Source: Marinobacter segnicrescens
GTDB lineage: Bacteria > Pseudomonadota > Gammaproteobacteria > Pseudomonadales > Oleiphilaceae
Length of the DNA stretch: 64,000 nucleotides
Direction: 5' to 3'
Assembly (NCBI RefSeq): GCF_900111555.1
Contig: NZ_FOHZ01000012.1
Coordinates: 1 to 64,000, forward strand
Part shown: piece after piece, positions 27,977 to 37,822 of the stretch
Layout: each line of letters begins with the position of its first letter
How positions within the stretch are numbered: the stretch's first letter is position 1
Notes under the pieces: model-generated
What the model saw: only the letters and a program-made list of their open reading frames with translations
The model's database searches: none
Told to the model about the DNA's origin: nothing
Translations under genes and position numbers: made by a program

Positions 27977-29098
27977 TCAGTCGTTCTGGATAGACAACTT
28001 GTCGACTGTGGTCGATAGCTGGTCGGAGCCCTTGGCATCCGCGCCCAGCTTGATCATCAGGCGCAAGTCGTTGGCAGAGTCGGCATGGGCCAGGGCATCC
28101 TCATAGGTGATGGCACCTTCCGAGTAAAGGCTGTACAGGGCCTGGTCGAAGGTCTGCATACCTGACTCGGTAGACTTGGTCATCAACTCCTTGAGCTTGT
28201 GCACCTCGCCCTTGCGGATCATATCCGCCACCAGCGGGGTGTTGATCAACACCTCGATAACCGCCCGGCGCCCCTTGCCGTCCGGTGTGGGAATCAGCTG
28301 CTGGGCGACGATGGCCTTCAGGTTCAGGGACAGGTCCATCCAGGTCTGGTTGTGCTGGTCCGGGTTGAAGAACTGGATAATCCGGTCCAGCGCCTGGTTG
28401 GCGTTGTTGGCGTGCAGGGTGGCCAGGCAGAGGTGACCGGTTTCTGCAAACTGCACAGCGTACTGCATAGTCTCCCGGGTCCGGATCTCACCGATCAGGA
28501 TCACATCCGGAGCCTGCCGCAGGGTGTTTTTCAGGGCCGTTTCGAAACTCTCGGTATCGATGCCCACTTCCCGCTGGGTAACGATGCAGCCCTGGTGCTG
28601 GTGGACGAATTCAATGGGGTCCTCGATGGAGATGATGTGGCCGCGGCTGTTGCGGTTGCGGTGCCCCAGCATGGCCGCCAGCGAGGTGGACTTACCGGTA
28701 CCGGTAGCCCCCACGAAGATGATCAGACCCCGTTTGGTCATCGCCAGGTCCTTGATGATCTCCGGCAGCCCCAGGTCATCCACCTGTGGAATCTTGGTCT
28801 CGATGCGCCGCAGCACCATGCCACACAGGTTGCGCTGGAAGAAGGCGCTGACCCGGAAGCGACCGATGCCCCGGGCGCTGATGGCAAAGTTGCACTCGTG
28901 GCTTTCCTCGAACTCCGCCTGTTGCCTGGAGTTCATGGCGCCATAGACAAGCTCCCTGGTCTGCTCCGGGGTCAGGGCGTTCTTGGTGACGGGCAGTACC
29001 TTGCCGTTGACTTTCATGCTCGGTGGAACCCCGGCGGTAATAAACAGGTCAGAGCCGCCCTTTTCCACCATCAGTCGCAGCAGTTTTTCAAATTCCAT
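27977..29098 (-). CDS. pilU: Type IV pilus retraction ATPase PilU
   Basis: This 373-residue hexameric ATPase assists PilT in pulling back type IV pili. Walker A is GATGTGKST, followed by an IEDPIEF Asp box and the EIRTRETMQYAVQFAETGHL Walker B/His-box region. The long C-terminal extension after the ATPase core distinguishes PilU from PilT. It lies 72 bases behind pilT and is probably in the same transcript. Confidence 0.95.
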   Translation of the reverse strand: MEFEKLLRLMVEKGGSDLFITAGVPPSMKVNGKVLPVTKNALTPEQTRELVYGAMNSRQQAEFEESHECNFAISARGIGRFRVSAFFQRNLCGMVLRRIETKIPQVDDLGLPEIIKDLAMTKRGLIIFVGATGTGKSTSLAAMLGHRNRNSRGHIISIEDPIEFVHQHQGCIVTQREVGIDTESFETALKNTLRQAPDVILIGEIRTRETMQYAVQFAETGHLCLATLHANNANQALDRIIQFFNPDQHNQTWMDLSLNLKAIVAQQLIPTPDGKGRRAVIEVLINTPLVADMIRKGEVHKLKELMTKSTESGMQTFDQALYSLYSEGAITYEDALAHADSANDLRLMIKLGADAKGSDQLSTTVDKLSIQND

Positions 29099-29170
29099 GG
29101 GAGTACTTCCAGCGTTTAAGTCAGGTTTGCCGGCGCCGCCCAGCCGCTGAGCGACGCCCGATAGTCCGGA

Positions 29171-30205
29171 TCAGAAGTTGTCGGGAATCTTGGCCTTGGC
29201 CCGGGCCGCCTCGCGGCTGATCAGACCCTTCTGCAAGAGCCGTTGCAGGCACTGATCCAGGGTCTGCATACCCAGGGAGCCACCGGTCTGGATGGCGGAG
29301 TACATCTGGGCGACCTTATCTTCGCGGATCAGGTTACGAATTGCTGCGGTACCGATCATGATTTCATGCGCCGCTATCCGGCCGCCGCCCATTTTTTTCA
29401 TCAGGGTCTGGGAAACCACGGCCTGCAGGGACTCGGAGAGCATGGAGCGGACCATGGATTTCTCTTCCGCCGGGAACACATCCACCACCCGGTCAATGGT
29501 CTTGGCCGCGGAGGTAGTATGCAGGGTGCCAAACACCAGGTGACCGGTTTCTGCTGCGGTCAGGGCCAGGCGAATGGTCTCCAGGTCCCGCAGCTCACCC
29601 ACCAGGATGATGTCGGGGTCTTCCCGCAGGGCCGAGCGTAAGGCCTCGTTAAAACCGAGGGTGTCCCGGTGCACTTCCCGCTGGTTCACCAGGCACTTCT
29701 TGGATTCGTGGACAAATTCGATGGGGTCCTCGATGGTCAGCACGTGCTCGTAGCGGCTGTCGTTGATGTAGTCGAGCATGGCCGCCAGCGTCGTGGACTT
29801 ACCCGAGCCTGTGGGCCCGGTGACCAGTACCAGCCCGCGGGGCACGGAAGCGATATCCTTGAAAACCTGGCCCATGCCCAGATCTTCCATGGTAAGGACT
29901 TTCGAGGGGATGGTACGGAAAACCGCACCGGCACCGCGGTTCTGATTGAAGGCGTTAACCCGGAAGCGAGCGACACCGGGCACTTCGAAGGAAAAGTCGG
30001 TTTCCAGGAACTCCTCGTAATCCTTCCGCTGCTTGTCGTTCATGATGTCATAGATCAGTCCGTGGACTTCCTTATGCTCCATGGGCGGAAGGTTGATCCG
30101 GCGCACATCGCCATCGACACGAATCATGGGTGGCAGCCCGGCGGACAGGTGCAGGTCAGACGCGCCCTGTTTGGCCGAGAAGGCCAGAAGTTCGGTAATA
30201 TCCAT
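29171..30205 (-). CDS. pilT: Type IV pilus retraction ATPase PilT
   Basis: This 344-residue ATPase drives pilus retraction and twitching. It shows Walker A GPTGSGKST, the Asp box IEDPIEFVHESK, LRDLETIRLALTAAETGHLV and the PilT C-terminal AIRNLIREDK block. AGGA lies before the ATG. It is divergent from yggS, the usual layout in Pseudomonas. Confidence 0.97.
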   Translation of the reverse strand: MDITELLAFSAKQGASDLHLSAGLPPMIRVDGDVRRINLPPMEHKEVHGLIYDIMNDKQRKDYEEFLETDFSFEVPGVARFRVNAFNQNRGAGAVFRTIPSKVLTMEDLGMGQVFKDIASVPRGLVLVTGPTGSGKSTTLAAMLDYINDSRYEHVLTIEDPIEFVHESKKCLVNQREVHRDTLGFNEALRSALREDPDIILVGELRDLETIRLALTAAETGHLVFGTLHTTSAAKTIDRVVDVFPAEEKSMVRSMLSESLQAVVSQTLMKKMGGGRIAAHEIMIGTAAIRNLIREDKVAQMYSAIQTGGSLGMQTLDQCLQRLLQKGLISREAARAKAKIPDNF

Positions 30206-30316
30206 AGGGTTCCTCGGAAGGCGGTTCTTTTATGCCCTGGCCCGCTTGGTTTTTTCCAACCCCGGGGTTAACGTGAGCCCCTTATCAGCACAGCCAGCGG
30301 CAGTCAGAAAAATACT

Positions 30317-31021
30317 ATGAGCAGCATAGCAGACAACATCCGGAGCGTAACCCGACGCATACAAAAAGCAACAGAGGCAGCGGGACGCACTGACGGGAGT
30401 GTGCGCTTGCTCGCAGTCAGCAAGACCCGACCGGCGGAGGATCTGCGCCTGGCAGCCGCCGCCGGACAACATGCCTTCGGCGAGAACTACCTGCAGGAAG
30501 CCCTGGACAAGATGGAGGCCCTGGCCGATCTGCCGCAACTGGAGTGGCACTTTATTGGCCCCATCCAGTCCAACAAGACCCGCCCCATTGCCGAGTATTT
30601 CCAGTGGGTGCACAGTGTGGACAGGTTAAAGGTTGCCCGGCGTCTCAACGATCAGCGCCCCGAAGACCTGCCGCCCCTTAATATCTGCGTGCAGGTCAAT
30701 ATAGACGAGGAAGCCAGCAAGTCCGGATGTCACCCCGGGGAACTGGACGACCTGGCGGCAGCCATAAGCGACCTGCCCAGGCTGAGCCTGAGGGGCCTGA
30801 TGGCCATACCTGACCCCGACCAGTCCGAAGACGCCCTTCGCGCCAGCTTCCATAGGCTGGCCCGGGCCCTTGAGAACCTGCAAAAGAACCCGCAGGTAAC
30901 CGGCCCGCTGGACACCCTCTCCATGGGAATGTCCGGTGACCTGGAACTCGCAATTGCAGAGGGAGCAACCCTGGTCAGGGTGGGTACCGCGCTGTTCGGC
31001 CCGAGGGATTACAGCCGCTGA
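30317..31021 (+). CDS. yggS: PLP homeostasis protein YggS
   Basis: This 234-residue alanine-racemase-fold protein binds pyridoxal phosphate without known catalysis. The PLP lysine lies in LLAVSKTRP, and FGENYLQEALDKM, WHFIGPIQSNKTR and the MGMSGDLELAIAEGATLVRVG phosphate region are present. First gene of the yggS-proC-yggT series. Confidence 0.95.
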   Translation: MSSIADNIRSVTRRIQKATEAAGRTDGSVRLLAVSKTRPAEDLRLAAAAGQHAFGENYLQEALDKMEALADLPQLEWHFIGPIQSNKTRPIAEYFQWVHSVDRLKVARRLNDQRPEDLPPLNICVQVNIDEEASKSGCHPGELDDLAAAISDLPRLSLRGLMAIPDPDQSEDALRASFHRLARALENLQKNPQVTGPLDTLSMGMSGDLELAIAEGATLVRVGTALFGPRDYSR

Positions 31022-31141
31022 CGGCTGCCTGGCAGGAACCTGGCCGGCAACCCGGCCTGCCGGACCTCCCCGACAGCATGGGTAAGCGCAGGATTTAGCT
31101 GGTATGATTTGCCATCACAACTTTCTGATGCGGAGTGAACT

Positions 31142-31978
31142 GTGAGTACTTCACCGACGATTGGCTTTATCGGCGCCGGCAACATGGCCAGCGCCATCAT
31201 TGGTGGCATGCTGGACAGCGGCTTCCGGGCCGCCAGCATCTGGGCCAGTGCCCCGGACGATGAGCACCTGCAGACCATCCGCCGCAAATTTGGCGTCAGC
31301 GTCACCACTGACAACCGCTACTGCGCGCAGCAGGCAGATGTGGTGATCCTGGCAGTCAAGCCACAGATCATGGCGGATGTGTGCCGTGACATCGCCCCGG
31401 TCGTCCAGAACACCCGCCCGCTGATGGTTTCCATTGCCGCCGGCCTGACTTCAACAACCCTGGATGAATGGCTCGGTGGTGGCCTGCCACTGGTGCGGGT
31501 AATGCCCAATACCCCGTCGCTGGTAGGCAAGGGAGCAGCAGGCCTGTATGCCAACAACGCCGTCTCCGACGAACAGAAAGAGACCGTCGAATCGATTTTC
31601 AACAGCATCGGCAAGGCCCTGTGGCTGGACGATGAAGAACAACTGCACGCGGTCACCGCGCTATCAGGCAGCGGCCCCGCCTATTTCTTCCTGATGCTGG
31701 AAGCGCTGGAAGCTGCGGCTACCGAGGCTGGCATCGAAGCCGCTACGGCCCGTGAACTGGCGATTCAGACCATGGCCGGTGCCGCCGAAATGGCCGCACG
31801 CAGTGAACACGACCCGGCGCAACTCAAACGTAACGTCATGTCACCGGGAGGCACCACCGAGCAGGCCATCCTGACTTTCGAGGATGGGGGCATGCGAGCG
31901 TTGGTCGAAAAGGCCTACAAGGCAGCCAGGGCCCGCTCCCAGGAAATGGCCCAGGAACTGGCTGAGGCCAACCGCTGA
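31142..31978 (+). CDS. proC: Pyrroline-5-carboxylate reductase
   Basis: This 278-residue enzyme makes the last step of proline synthesis with NAD(P)H. The nucleotide loop FIGAGNMASAIIGG and the C-terminal signature MSPGGTTEQAI are present. The start is GTG 31142 with GGAG 6 bases upstream. It follows yggS by about 120 bases. Confidence 0.96.
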   Translation: MSTSPTIGFIGAGNMASAIIGGMLDSGFRAASIWASAPDDEHLQTIRRKFGVSVTTDNRYCAQQADVVILAVKPQIMADVCRDIAPVVQNTRPLMVSIAAGLTSTTLDEWLGGGLPLVRVMPNTPSLVGKGAAGLYANNAVSDEQKETVESIFNSIGKALWLDDEEQLHAVTALSGSGPAYFFLMLEALEAAATEAGIEAATARELAIQTMAGAAEMAARSEHDPAQLKRNVMSPGGTTEQAILTFEDGGMRALVEKAYKAARARSQEMAQELAEANR

Positions 31979-32021
31979 ACCCGAGAATTCATACACTGTC
32001 CTGAACGGAGACAACGCTCCA

Positions 32022-32591
32022 ATGCTGGCCGAAATCTTTATCACCGTGCTGCAGTTTGTGGCCATGTTCTACCTTACTGTCGTTTTGCTGCGGTTCCTGC
32101 TGCAACTGGCTCGGGCTGACTTTTACAATCCCATCTCCCAGTTCGTGGTGAAGGCCACCAACCCGCCCCTCCGTCCCCTGCGCCGGGTCGTTCCGGGTAT
32201 TGGCGGCGTCGACGGCGCTTCCCTGGTGCTGGCGGTGCTGGTGAGCGCCCTGTTCTTTACGCTGCTGTGGGTTGCCAGCGGCTATCCTTTGACCGCCCTC
32301 AATCCGATTGCCTTGCTGGCCTGGGCCGGGGTACATGTACTGGGGCTGATCATCGAGATCTATTTCTGGGCCATACTGGCGGTGGTCATTATCAGCTGGG
32401 TGGCTCCCCAGAGTAACCATCCGGCCATCATGCTGGTAGCCCAGATCACCGAACCCGTGATGCGCCCGGTGCGCAATATTGTTCCCCCGCTGGGCGGCCT
32501 GGACCTGTCCCCGATCTTTGTCTTCCTCATCCTGAATGTGCTGAGGGTGATGGTGGACCACCTCGGTGCCGCCGTCGGCATGCCGGTCTGA
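32022..32591 (+). CDS. yggT: YggT family membrane protein
   Basis: This 189-residue inner-membrane protein has two YggT repeats (about 1-90 and 95-189), each with two hydrophobic helices and a NPISQFVVKATNPPLRPLR-type or QITEPVMRPVRNIVPP segment. The family is linked to cell envelope or division functions; no reaction is known. ATG 32022 has ACGGAG 11 bases upstream. The gene lies 43 bases after proC. The yggU gene that often follows is missing. Confidence 0.92.
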   Translation: MLAEIFITVLQFVAMFYLTVVLLRFLLQLARADFYNPISQFVVKATNPPLRPLRRVVPGIGGVDGASLVLAVLVSALFFTLLWVASGYPLTALNPIALLAWAGVHVLGLIIEIYFWAILAVVIISWVAPQSNHPAIMLVAQITEPVMRPVRNIVPPLGGLDLSPIFVFLILNVLRVMVDHLGAAVGMPV

Positions 32592-32628
32592 CCCCACCAC
32601 CGGCATATCCCCGTCTGGACACTCCGGC

Positions 32629-32662
32629 TCACAGGCCACGCCGTTCGCTACGGCGCCTGTGA
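32629..32662 (+). terminator. Hairpin after yggT
   Basis: An 8-bp stem (TCACAGGC and GCCTGTGA) carries an inner 4-bp stem around loop TTCGCTA. No T-run follows, so it may end or stabilise the yggS-proC-yggT mRNA. Confidence 0.45.
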
Positions 32663-32806
32663 CCCGGTTAACAGACCTGACAACAAAATCGACATACCCT
32701 AGGTCAGTCTTTCTTTAATTACCTCAACGCCAACCCGTGCACGCCTGAACACTTCCGGGACGGAACCCCAGGCGATGTCAGCCTCGAAGCGAACAGGGCC
32801 AGTACC

Positions 32807-34771
32807 ATGAACGGACCAGCCATCCTGGCGAACCAGGTTGAAGCCTACCATCAGTGGAAGAAGGAGCTCATTCGGCAGATCAGCCGTTACCGTCTCTGGC
32901 TGCAGGATAACGACCTTTATTCCGACGATGTGAGTGAGCGCATCCGCCGGGGTGTGGAACTGCTGATCGAAGACGAGCTGACCATCGCTTTCGTGGGCGA
33001 GTTTTCCCGGGGCAAGACCGAGCTGATCAACGCCCTGTTCTTTGCAGAGTATGGCCAGCGCATGCTGCCCTCGGAAGCGGGTCGCACCACCATGTGCCCC
33101 ACCGAACTCTTCTTTGACCGGGCCAACGGCAGTAACTACCTGCAGCTGCTACCCATCGAAACCCGCGAAGGCGAACTGTCCCTGCAAGAGCTCCGGCGCC
33201 AACCGGAACACTGGACCCGTTACGAGCTTGACGAGAACGACCCCGAGGCCATGCGCACGGTGCTCGGTGAAGTGGCCAGGGTGCGCAGCGTCAGCCCCCA
33301 GGAAGCCCGTCGTTATGGCTTCAGCGAGGCCATGCTCGAAGCCGATCTGGACCACCCAGGCCAGGTGCTCATCCCGGCCTGGCGCAGCGCCCGCATCAGC
33401 ATTCGGCACCCGCTGTTCGAGCGGGGTCTGCGGATTCTTGACACGCCGGGACTCAACGCCCTGGGCTCAGAACCGGAGCTGACGGTCAGCCTGCTGCCCT
33501 CCGCCCACGCGATCCTGTTCCTGCTGAGCGCAGACACCGGCGTCACCGCCAGCGATATGACCATCTGGAAGGAGCATATCGATACTGACGATGCCGACCA
33601 CCGGGCAGGTCGGTTTGCCGTTCTGAACAAAATCGACTCACTCTGGGATGATCTCCGCCCCGAGAGGGAAGTGCAGCACAGCATCGACCGGATGCGCCAC
33701 ACCACCGCCAACCAACTGGGCCTGCGGGACGACGAGGTTGTTCCCATCTCCGCCAGGCAGGGCCTGACCGCGAAGGCACGCAATGATAACGCCCTGCTGG
33801 AACGCAGCCAGCTACCAGGACTGGAACGACTCCTCATCGACCGCATTCTGCGCCAGAAGGAGGAGCTGATTACCCAGAGCCTCATCAACGATCTGCTGGG
33901 TATGCTGCAGAACAGCCAGGCGGCGATGCAGGCGCGACTGCTCAGCCTGCAGGATGAGCGCCAGGCCTGCTCCGGCCAGGCCGTGGACCGCGAGGCCCTG
34001 CGGCGACTGGCTGACCGGGCCCAGAACGACTATGACTTCTACTACCGTAAACTGATCACCCTGCGCTCCAGCCGACGGCTGATGCAGTCCCAGGGCGATA
34101 TCCTCTTGAGTATGGTCAGCGAGTCCCGCTTCAACGCCCATGCTGCCACTGTCCGTCAGATGATGAGCAAAAGCTGGACCTCCGCCGGCATGAGCCAGGC
34201 CATGGACCATTTCTTCGAGCTTCTGGAGAGCGACCTGCAGAACCTGCTGGCAGAAGGGCGACTGGCCGAGCGCATGGTGGAAGCCATCTATCGCCGCTAT
34301 AACGAGGATACCCGTGCCCGTCACCTGGAGCCCATTCCGCTGCGGGCGGGTCGCCACGTCATCGCCGTACGGGAGCTTCGCAAACGGGCCACCCGTTTCC
34401 GGCGCGCTCCCGGCAACCTGCTAAGGGAACAGAAGTGGCTCACACGCCGTTTCTTCCAGGTCATGGTGACCGAGGCACGCACGCTCCACGAACGGGTCCG
34501 GCGTGACGTGGAGCGCTGGCCCGGCGAAGCGCTGCTGCCCATCATGCAGTTCTCCATGGAGCAAAAACAGCTGCTGGAGCACCAGGTGCGGCGCATCCGC
34601 GACATGGTACGCAGTGACCGGGACAGCAAGGCAGAGCGGGAGCGGCTGACCAACACCATCGCCGACCTCCGCCGTCAGTTGGAGCTGGCCGATGCCATGC
34701 AGCGCCAGATCCGCCGGCCGGCACCAACCCTCAGCCAGCAGAAAGTGGTAAACATCTCCGGCATTGCCTGA
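32807..34771 (+). CDS. Bacterial dynamin-like GTPase
   Basis: This 654-residue protein has an N-terminal dynamin-type GTPase domain with G1 GEFSRGKT (64-71), paired Thr in the switch I region (GRTT), G3 DTPGL (about 211) and G4 NKID (about 274). A long helical stalk with Arg-rich coiled coils follows to the end. No membrane helix is clear; a surface-binding paddle would be expected in the middle. Such proteins remodel or patch membranes. It stands alone between yggT and metX, about 215 bases from each side. The start lacks a strong ribosome binding site. Role in this organism unknown. Confidence 0.88.
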   Translation: MNGPAILANQVEAYHQWKKELIRQISRYRLWLQDNDLYSDDVSERIRRGVELLIEDELTIAFVGEFSRGKTELINALFFAEYGQRMLPSEAGRTTMCPTELFFDRANGSNYLQLLPIETREGELSLQELRRQPEHWTRYELDENDPEAMRTVLGEVARVRSVSPQEARRYGFSEAMLEADLDHPGQVLIPAWRSARISIRHPLFERGLRILDTPGLNALGSEPELTVSLLPSAHAILFLLSADTGVTASDMTIWKEHIDTDDADHRAGRFAVLNKIDSLWDDLRPEREVQHSIDRMRHTTANQLGLRDDEVVPISARQGLTAKARNDNALLERSQLPGLERLLIDRILRQKEELITQSLINDLLGMLQNSQAAMQARLLSLQDERQACSGQAVDREALRRLADRAQNDYDFYYRKLITLRSSRRLMQSQGDILLSMVSESRFNAHAATVRQMMSKSWTSAGMSQAMDHFFELLESDLQNLLAEGRLAERMVEAIYRRYNEDTRARHLEPIPLRAGRHVIAVRELRKRATRFRRAPGNLLREQKWLTRRFFQVMVTEARTLHERVRRDVERWPGEALLPIMQFSMEQKQLLEHQVRRIRDMVRSDRDSKAERERLTNTIADLRRQLELADAMQRQIRRPAPTLSQQKVVNISGIA

Positions 34772-34979
34772 GCAACAAACGCCTCAGGCTCCGGCACCAG
34801 GGGCACGGGCAGTCAGGGTTCTCCATCGCTTACCCGGGCTGCCAACCCTTGCGCCGACGTCCATGCCCCCTGGCCGGTTGCAGCACCGGCGGCCCCCATT
34901 TAAACTGCTTGGCCTGTGCCAGCTCGGTTATGGCTGGATTTACGACGAACGATGACCAATCAAGGATTCTGCCGCGTCG

Positions 34980-36128
34980 ATGCCCGACTCCCTGCCTTCG
35001 GATTCTGTGGGCCTGGTTACCCCGCAAACCCTCCATTTTGACGAGCCACTCCAACTCGCCTGTGGCCAGGTCCTGAAAAGCTGGGACCTGGTAGTGGAAA
35101 CCTATGGCACCCTGAACCAGGATCACACCAACGCGGTGCTGATTTGCCATGCCCTCAGCGGCCACCACCACGCCGCCGGCTATCATTCACCAGGCGACCG
35201 CAAACCCGGCTGGTGGGACGCCTGTATCGGCCCCGGCAAGCCTATCGACACCAACCGGTTCTTTGTGGTCAGCATTAACAACCTGGGTGGCTGCCACGGC
35301 AGTACCGGCCCCAATACGGTCAATCCGGAAACCGGCGAACTCTACGGTCCGGACTTCCCGGTAGTCACCGTGCAGGACTGGGTGAACAGCCAGGCAGTGC
35401 TGGCCGACCGGCTGGGCATCGGTTGCTGGGCTGCGGTGGTGGGCGGCTCCCTGGGGGGCATGCAGGCCCTGCAGTGGAGTATCAGTCACCCGGACCGCCT
35501 GAAACACGCGGTGGTGATTGCCTCCACACCCAGGCTGACGGCCCAGAACATCGCGTTCAACGAAGTGGCCCGACGGGCAATCACCTCCGACAGTGACTTC
35601 CACGGAGGCCGCTACTATGAACACAACACCCTGCCCCGGCGAGGTCTGATGCTGGCACGCATGGTGGGTCACATCACCTACCTGTCCGATGCCTCCATGG
35701 GCGAGAAGTTTGGCCGGGAACTGCGGGAGCAGGCCTATCAGTTTGGCTACGACGCCGAGTTCCAGGTGGAAAGCTACCTTCGCTACCAGGGTGAGCGTTT
35801 CTCGGAAACCTTTGACGCCAATACCTACCTGTTGATGACCCGGGCCCTGGACTATTTCGACCCGGCCTATGAAACCGACAATGACCTGGTAAAAGTCATG
35901 GCGAGGGCCCGTTGTGAATTCCTGGTACTGTCGTTCAGCAGCGACTGGCGTTTTACCCCCGCCCGCTCGGAAGAACTGGTGAATGCCATGATCGCCGCCC
36001 GCCGCAAGGTCAGCTATGCGGAAATCGACGCGCCCTGGGGCCACGACGCGTTCCTGATCCCCACCCCCAGGTACAACGCCGTATTCAGCACTTACATGGC
36101 CCGGGTGGCCAGGGAGGTAGGCGCATGA
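34980..36128 (+). CDS. metX: Homoserine O-acyltransferase MetX
   Basis: This 382-residue alpha/beta-hydrolase-fold enzyme acylates homoserine at the start of methionine synthesis. The nucleophile is in [12 protein letters not shown], with the [11 protein letters not shown] region and the C-terminal GHDAFLIPT His. Whether acetyl or succinyl is used cannot be settled by eye; Pseudomonas relatives use succinyl. It opens a tightly packed operon and overlaps metW by four bases (ATGA). Confidence 0.94.
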   Translation: MPDSLPSDSVGLVTPQTLHFDEPLQLACGQVLKSWDLVVETYGTLNQDHTNAVLICHALSGHHHAAGYHSPGDRKPGWWDACIGPGKPIDTNRFFVVSINNLGGCHGSTGPNTVNPETGELYGPDFPVVTVQDWVNSQAVLADRLGIGCWAAVVGGSLGGMQALQWSISHPDRLKHAVVIASTPRLTAQNIAFNEVARRAITSDSDFHGGRYYEHNTLPRRGLMLARMVGHITYLSDASMGEKFGRELREQAYQFGYDAEFQVESYLRYQGERFSETFDANTYLLMTRALDYFDPAYETDNDLVKVMARARCEFLVLSFSSDWRFTPARSEELVNAMIAARRKVSYAEIDAPWGHDAFLIPTPRYNAVFSTYMARVAREVGA

Positions 36129-36724
36129 GGGCCGACCTCGAAATCATCCAGCAATGGATCAGTCCAGGCAGCCATATCCTCGACCTTGGCTGCGGTGACG
36201 GCACCCTGCTGCATTACCTGCAGCAGGAAAGGCAGACCAGCGGCTTTGGCCTGGAAATCAATCCGGACCACATCACCGAGTGTATGAACAAGGGCGTGGC
36301 GGTCATTGAGCAGAACCTTGACACCCAGGGCCTGTCCAACTTCGATGATGACAGCTTCGACACTGTCCTTATGACCCAGGCACTGCAGGCAGTCAGGCGG
36401 CCGGATATCGTGCTGGATGAAATGATGCGGCTGGGCCGGGAAGGGATCGTTACCTTTCCCAACTTTGCGTACTGGCGCCTGCGCTGGTACCTGATGTCCC
36501 GTGGCCGGATGCCGGAGTCGGAAACCCTACCCCACAAGTGGTACAACACTCCGAACATCCACCTGTGCACGTTCAGGGACTTCGAGGCGCTGTGCCATGA
36601 AAAGAACTTTCGCATCCGCAACCGTACGGTAGTGGACGGAGAACACCAGGACCGCTGGCTAAGCCGGCTATGGCCGAATATGCTGGGGCAGATAGCCATA
36701 TACCGAATCACCCGGGGAGACTGA
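36125..36724 (+). CDS. metW: Methionine biosynthesis protein MetW
   Basis: This 199-residue protein has a methyltransferase fold with the SAM loop [11 protein letters not shown] (about 20-30). MetW supports MetX activity in related bacteria. Family blocks [11 protein letters not shown] and [18 protein letters not shown] are conserved. Translationally coupled to metX. Confidence 0.95.
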   Translation: MRADLEIIQQWISPGSHILDLGCGDGTLLHYLQQERQTSGFGLEINPDHITECMNKGVAVIEQNLDTQGLSNFDDDSFDTVLMTQALQAVRRPDIVLDEMMRLGREGIVTFPNFAYWRLRWYLMSRGRMPESETLPHKWYNTPNIHLCTFRDFEALCHEKNFRIRNRTVVDGEHQDRWLSRLWPNMLGQIAIYRITRGD

Positions 36725-36726
36725 CC

Positions 36727-37176
36727 ATGAAGCCTATGACCCTGCTGATGCTCTGCTGCGTAACCCTTGCCGGACTGGCCAGCCCGGCTATGGCTGAAGA
36801 GAAACACGTTCGCTTCGGAGACTACGAAGTTCACTACAACGTATTCCCCAGCACCTTCCTGATGCCGGAAGTCGCCGCGGCCAACAATCTCAACCGCAGT
36901 CGTGGTATTGGCATTGTCAACATTGCCATCATGGAGCGGGGGGAGGACGGCTCGCTGAGCACGGTGCCCGGCCAGGTGGAAGGTCAGGTCCTCAACGATA
37001 TTCGCCAGGCAAAGTTCCTGGCATTTCGACGGATCCAGGAAGGGGATGCGGTCTACTTTATCGCCGAGTACCAGTACACCGAGGGCGAACTGATGACTTT
37101 CCAGGTCACCGCCAGGCCCAGTGGCCACGACCGCGACCTGCCGATTCGCTTTTCCCAGGCACTGTTCAATGACTGA
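36727..37176 (+). CDS. DUF4426 exported protein
   Basis: This 149-residue protein has a signal peptide ([18 protein letters not shown]) and a DUF4426 domain starting [19 protein letters not shown]. Function unknown, but it is regularly found between metW and rdgB. ATG 36727 has GGGGAG 7 bases upstream and lies two bases after the metW stop. Confidence 0.9.
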   Translation: MKPMTLLMLCCVTLAGLASPAMAEEKHVRFGDYEVHYNVFPSTFLMPEVAAANNLNRSRGIGIVNIAIMERGEDGSLSTVPGQVEGQVLNDIRQAKFLAFRRIQEGDAVYFIAEYQYTEGELMTFQVTARPSGHDRDLPIRFSQALFND

Positions 37177-37822
37177 CCACCCGATGACTGATCGCCCAAT
37201 GCCACAGGACACCACCGGAGACACCAGAACGGGTAAGCTGGTACTTGCCAGCAACAATCAGGGTAAGCTGAGGGAGCTTGGCGAACTGCTGGCCCCCCTT
37301 GGCCTGCAACCGATAGCCCAGGGCGAATTGGGCGTCGGTGAGGCGGAGGAGCCGGCCTGCACCTTTGTCGAGAATGCCCTGCTCAAGGCCCGTCATGCCG
37401 CGCAGCAAACCGGTCTGCCAGCCCTGGCGGATGACTCCGGCCTGGCGGTGGACGCACTCGGCGGACAGCCCGGCGTGCGATCGGCCCGGTACGCCGGTGT
37501 CGATGCCAGTGATGCGGAAAACGTCCAGGCGCTGCTGACAGCGTTGAAAGCGGTGCCGGAAGCCGAGCGCACGGCCCAGTTTCACTGTGTGCTGGTCTAC
37601 CTGCGCCATGCCGAAGACCCCACGCCCATCATTTGCCATGGCCGCTGGCCGGGGCGGATCCTGGAACATCCGACAGGAAGCGGCGGTTTCGGCTACGACC
37701 CGGTGTTCTTCGCCCCTGAGTTCGACTGCAGTGCCGCTGAGCTGACCCGGGAACAGAAAGGCCGCGTCAGCCACCGCGGGCGTGCCCTGCGCCTGCTGGT
37801 GGAGCAGTTGGGCGGACATTGA
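37169..37822 (+). CDS. rdgB: dITP/XTP pyrophosphatase RdgB
   Basis: This 217-residue enzyme removes deaminated purine nucleotides. [19 protein letters not shown], the [14 protein letters not shown] catalytic loop and the [12 protein letters not shown] block are diagnostic. ATG 37169 overlaps the DUF4426 stop; two later in-frame ATG codons (37184, 37199) are possible since residues 1-20 are not conserved. Confidence 0.95.
   Translation: MTDHPMTDRPMPQDTTGDTRTGKLVLASNNQGKLRELGELLAPLGLQPIAQGELGVGEAEEPACTFVENALLKARHAAQQTGLPALADDSGLAVDALGGQPGVRSARYAGVDASDAENVQALLTALKAVPEAERTAQFHCVLVYLRHAEDPTPIICHGRWPGRILEHPTGSGGFGYDPVFFAPEFDCSAAELTREQKGRVSHRGRALRLLVEQLGGH

Noticed and set aside
34772..34979. SAM-type riboswitch before metX
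   Set aside because: No recognisable conserved core, pseudoknot or terminator arrangement was found in the 208 bases.
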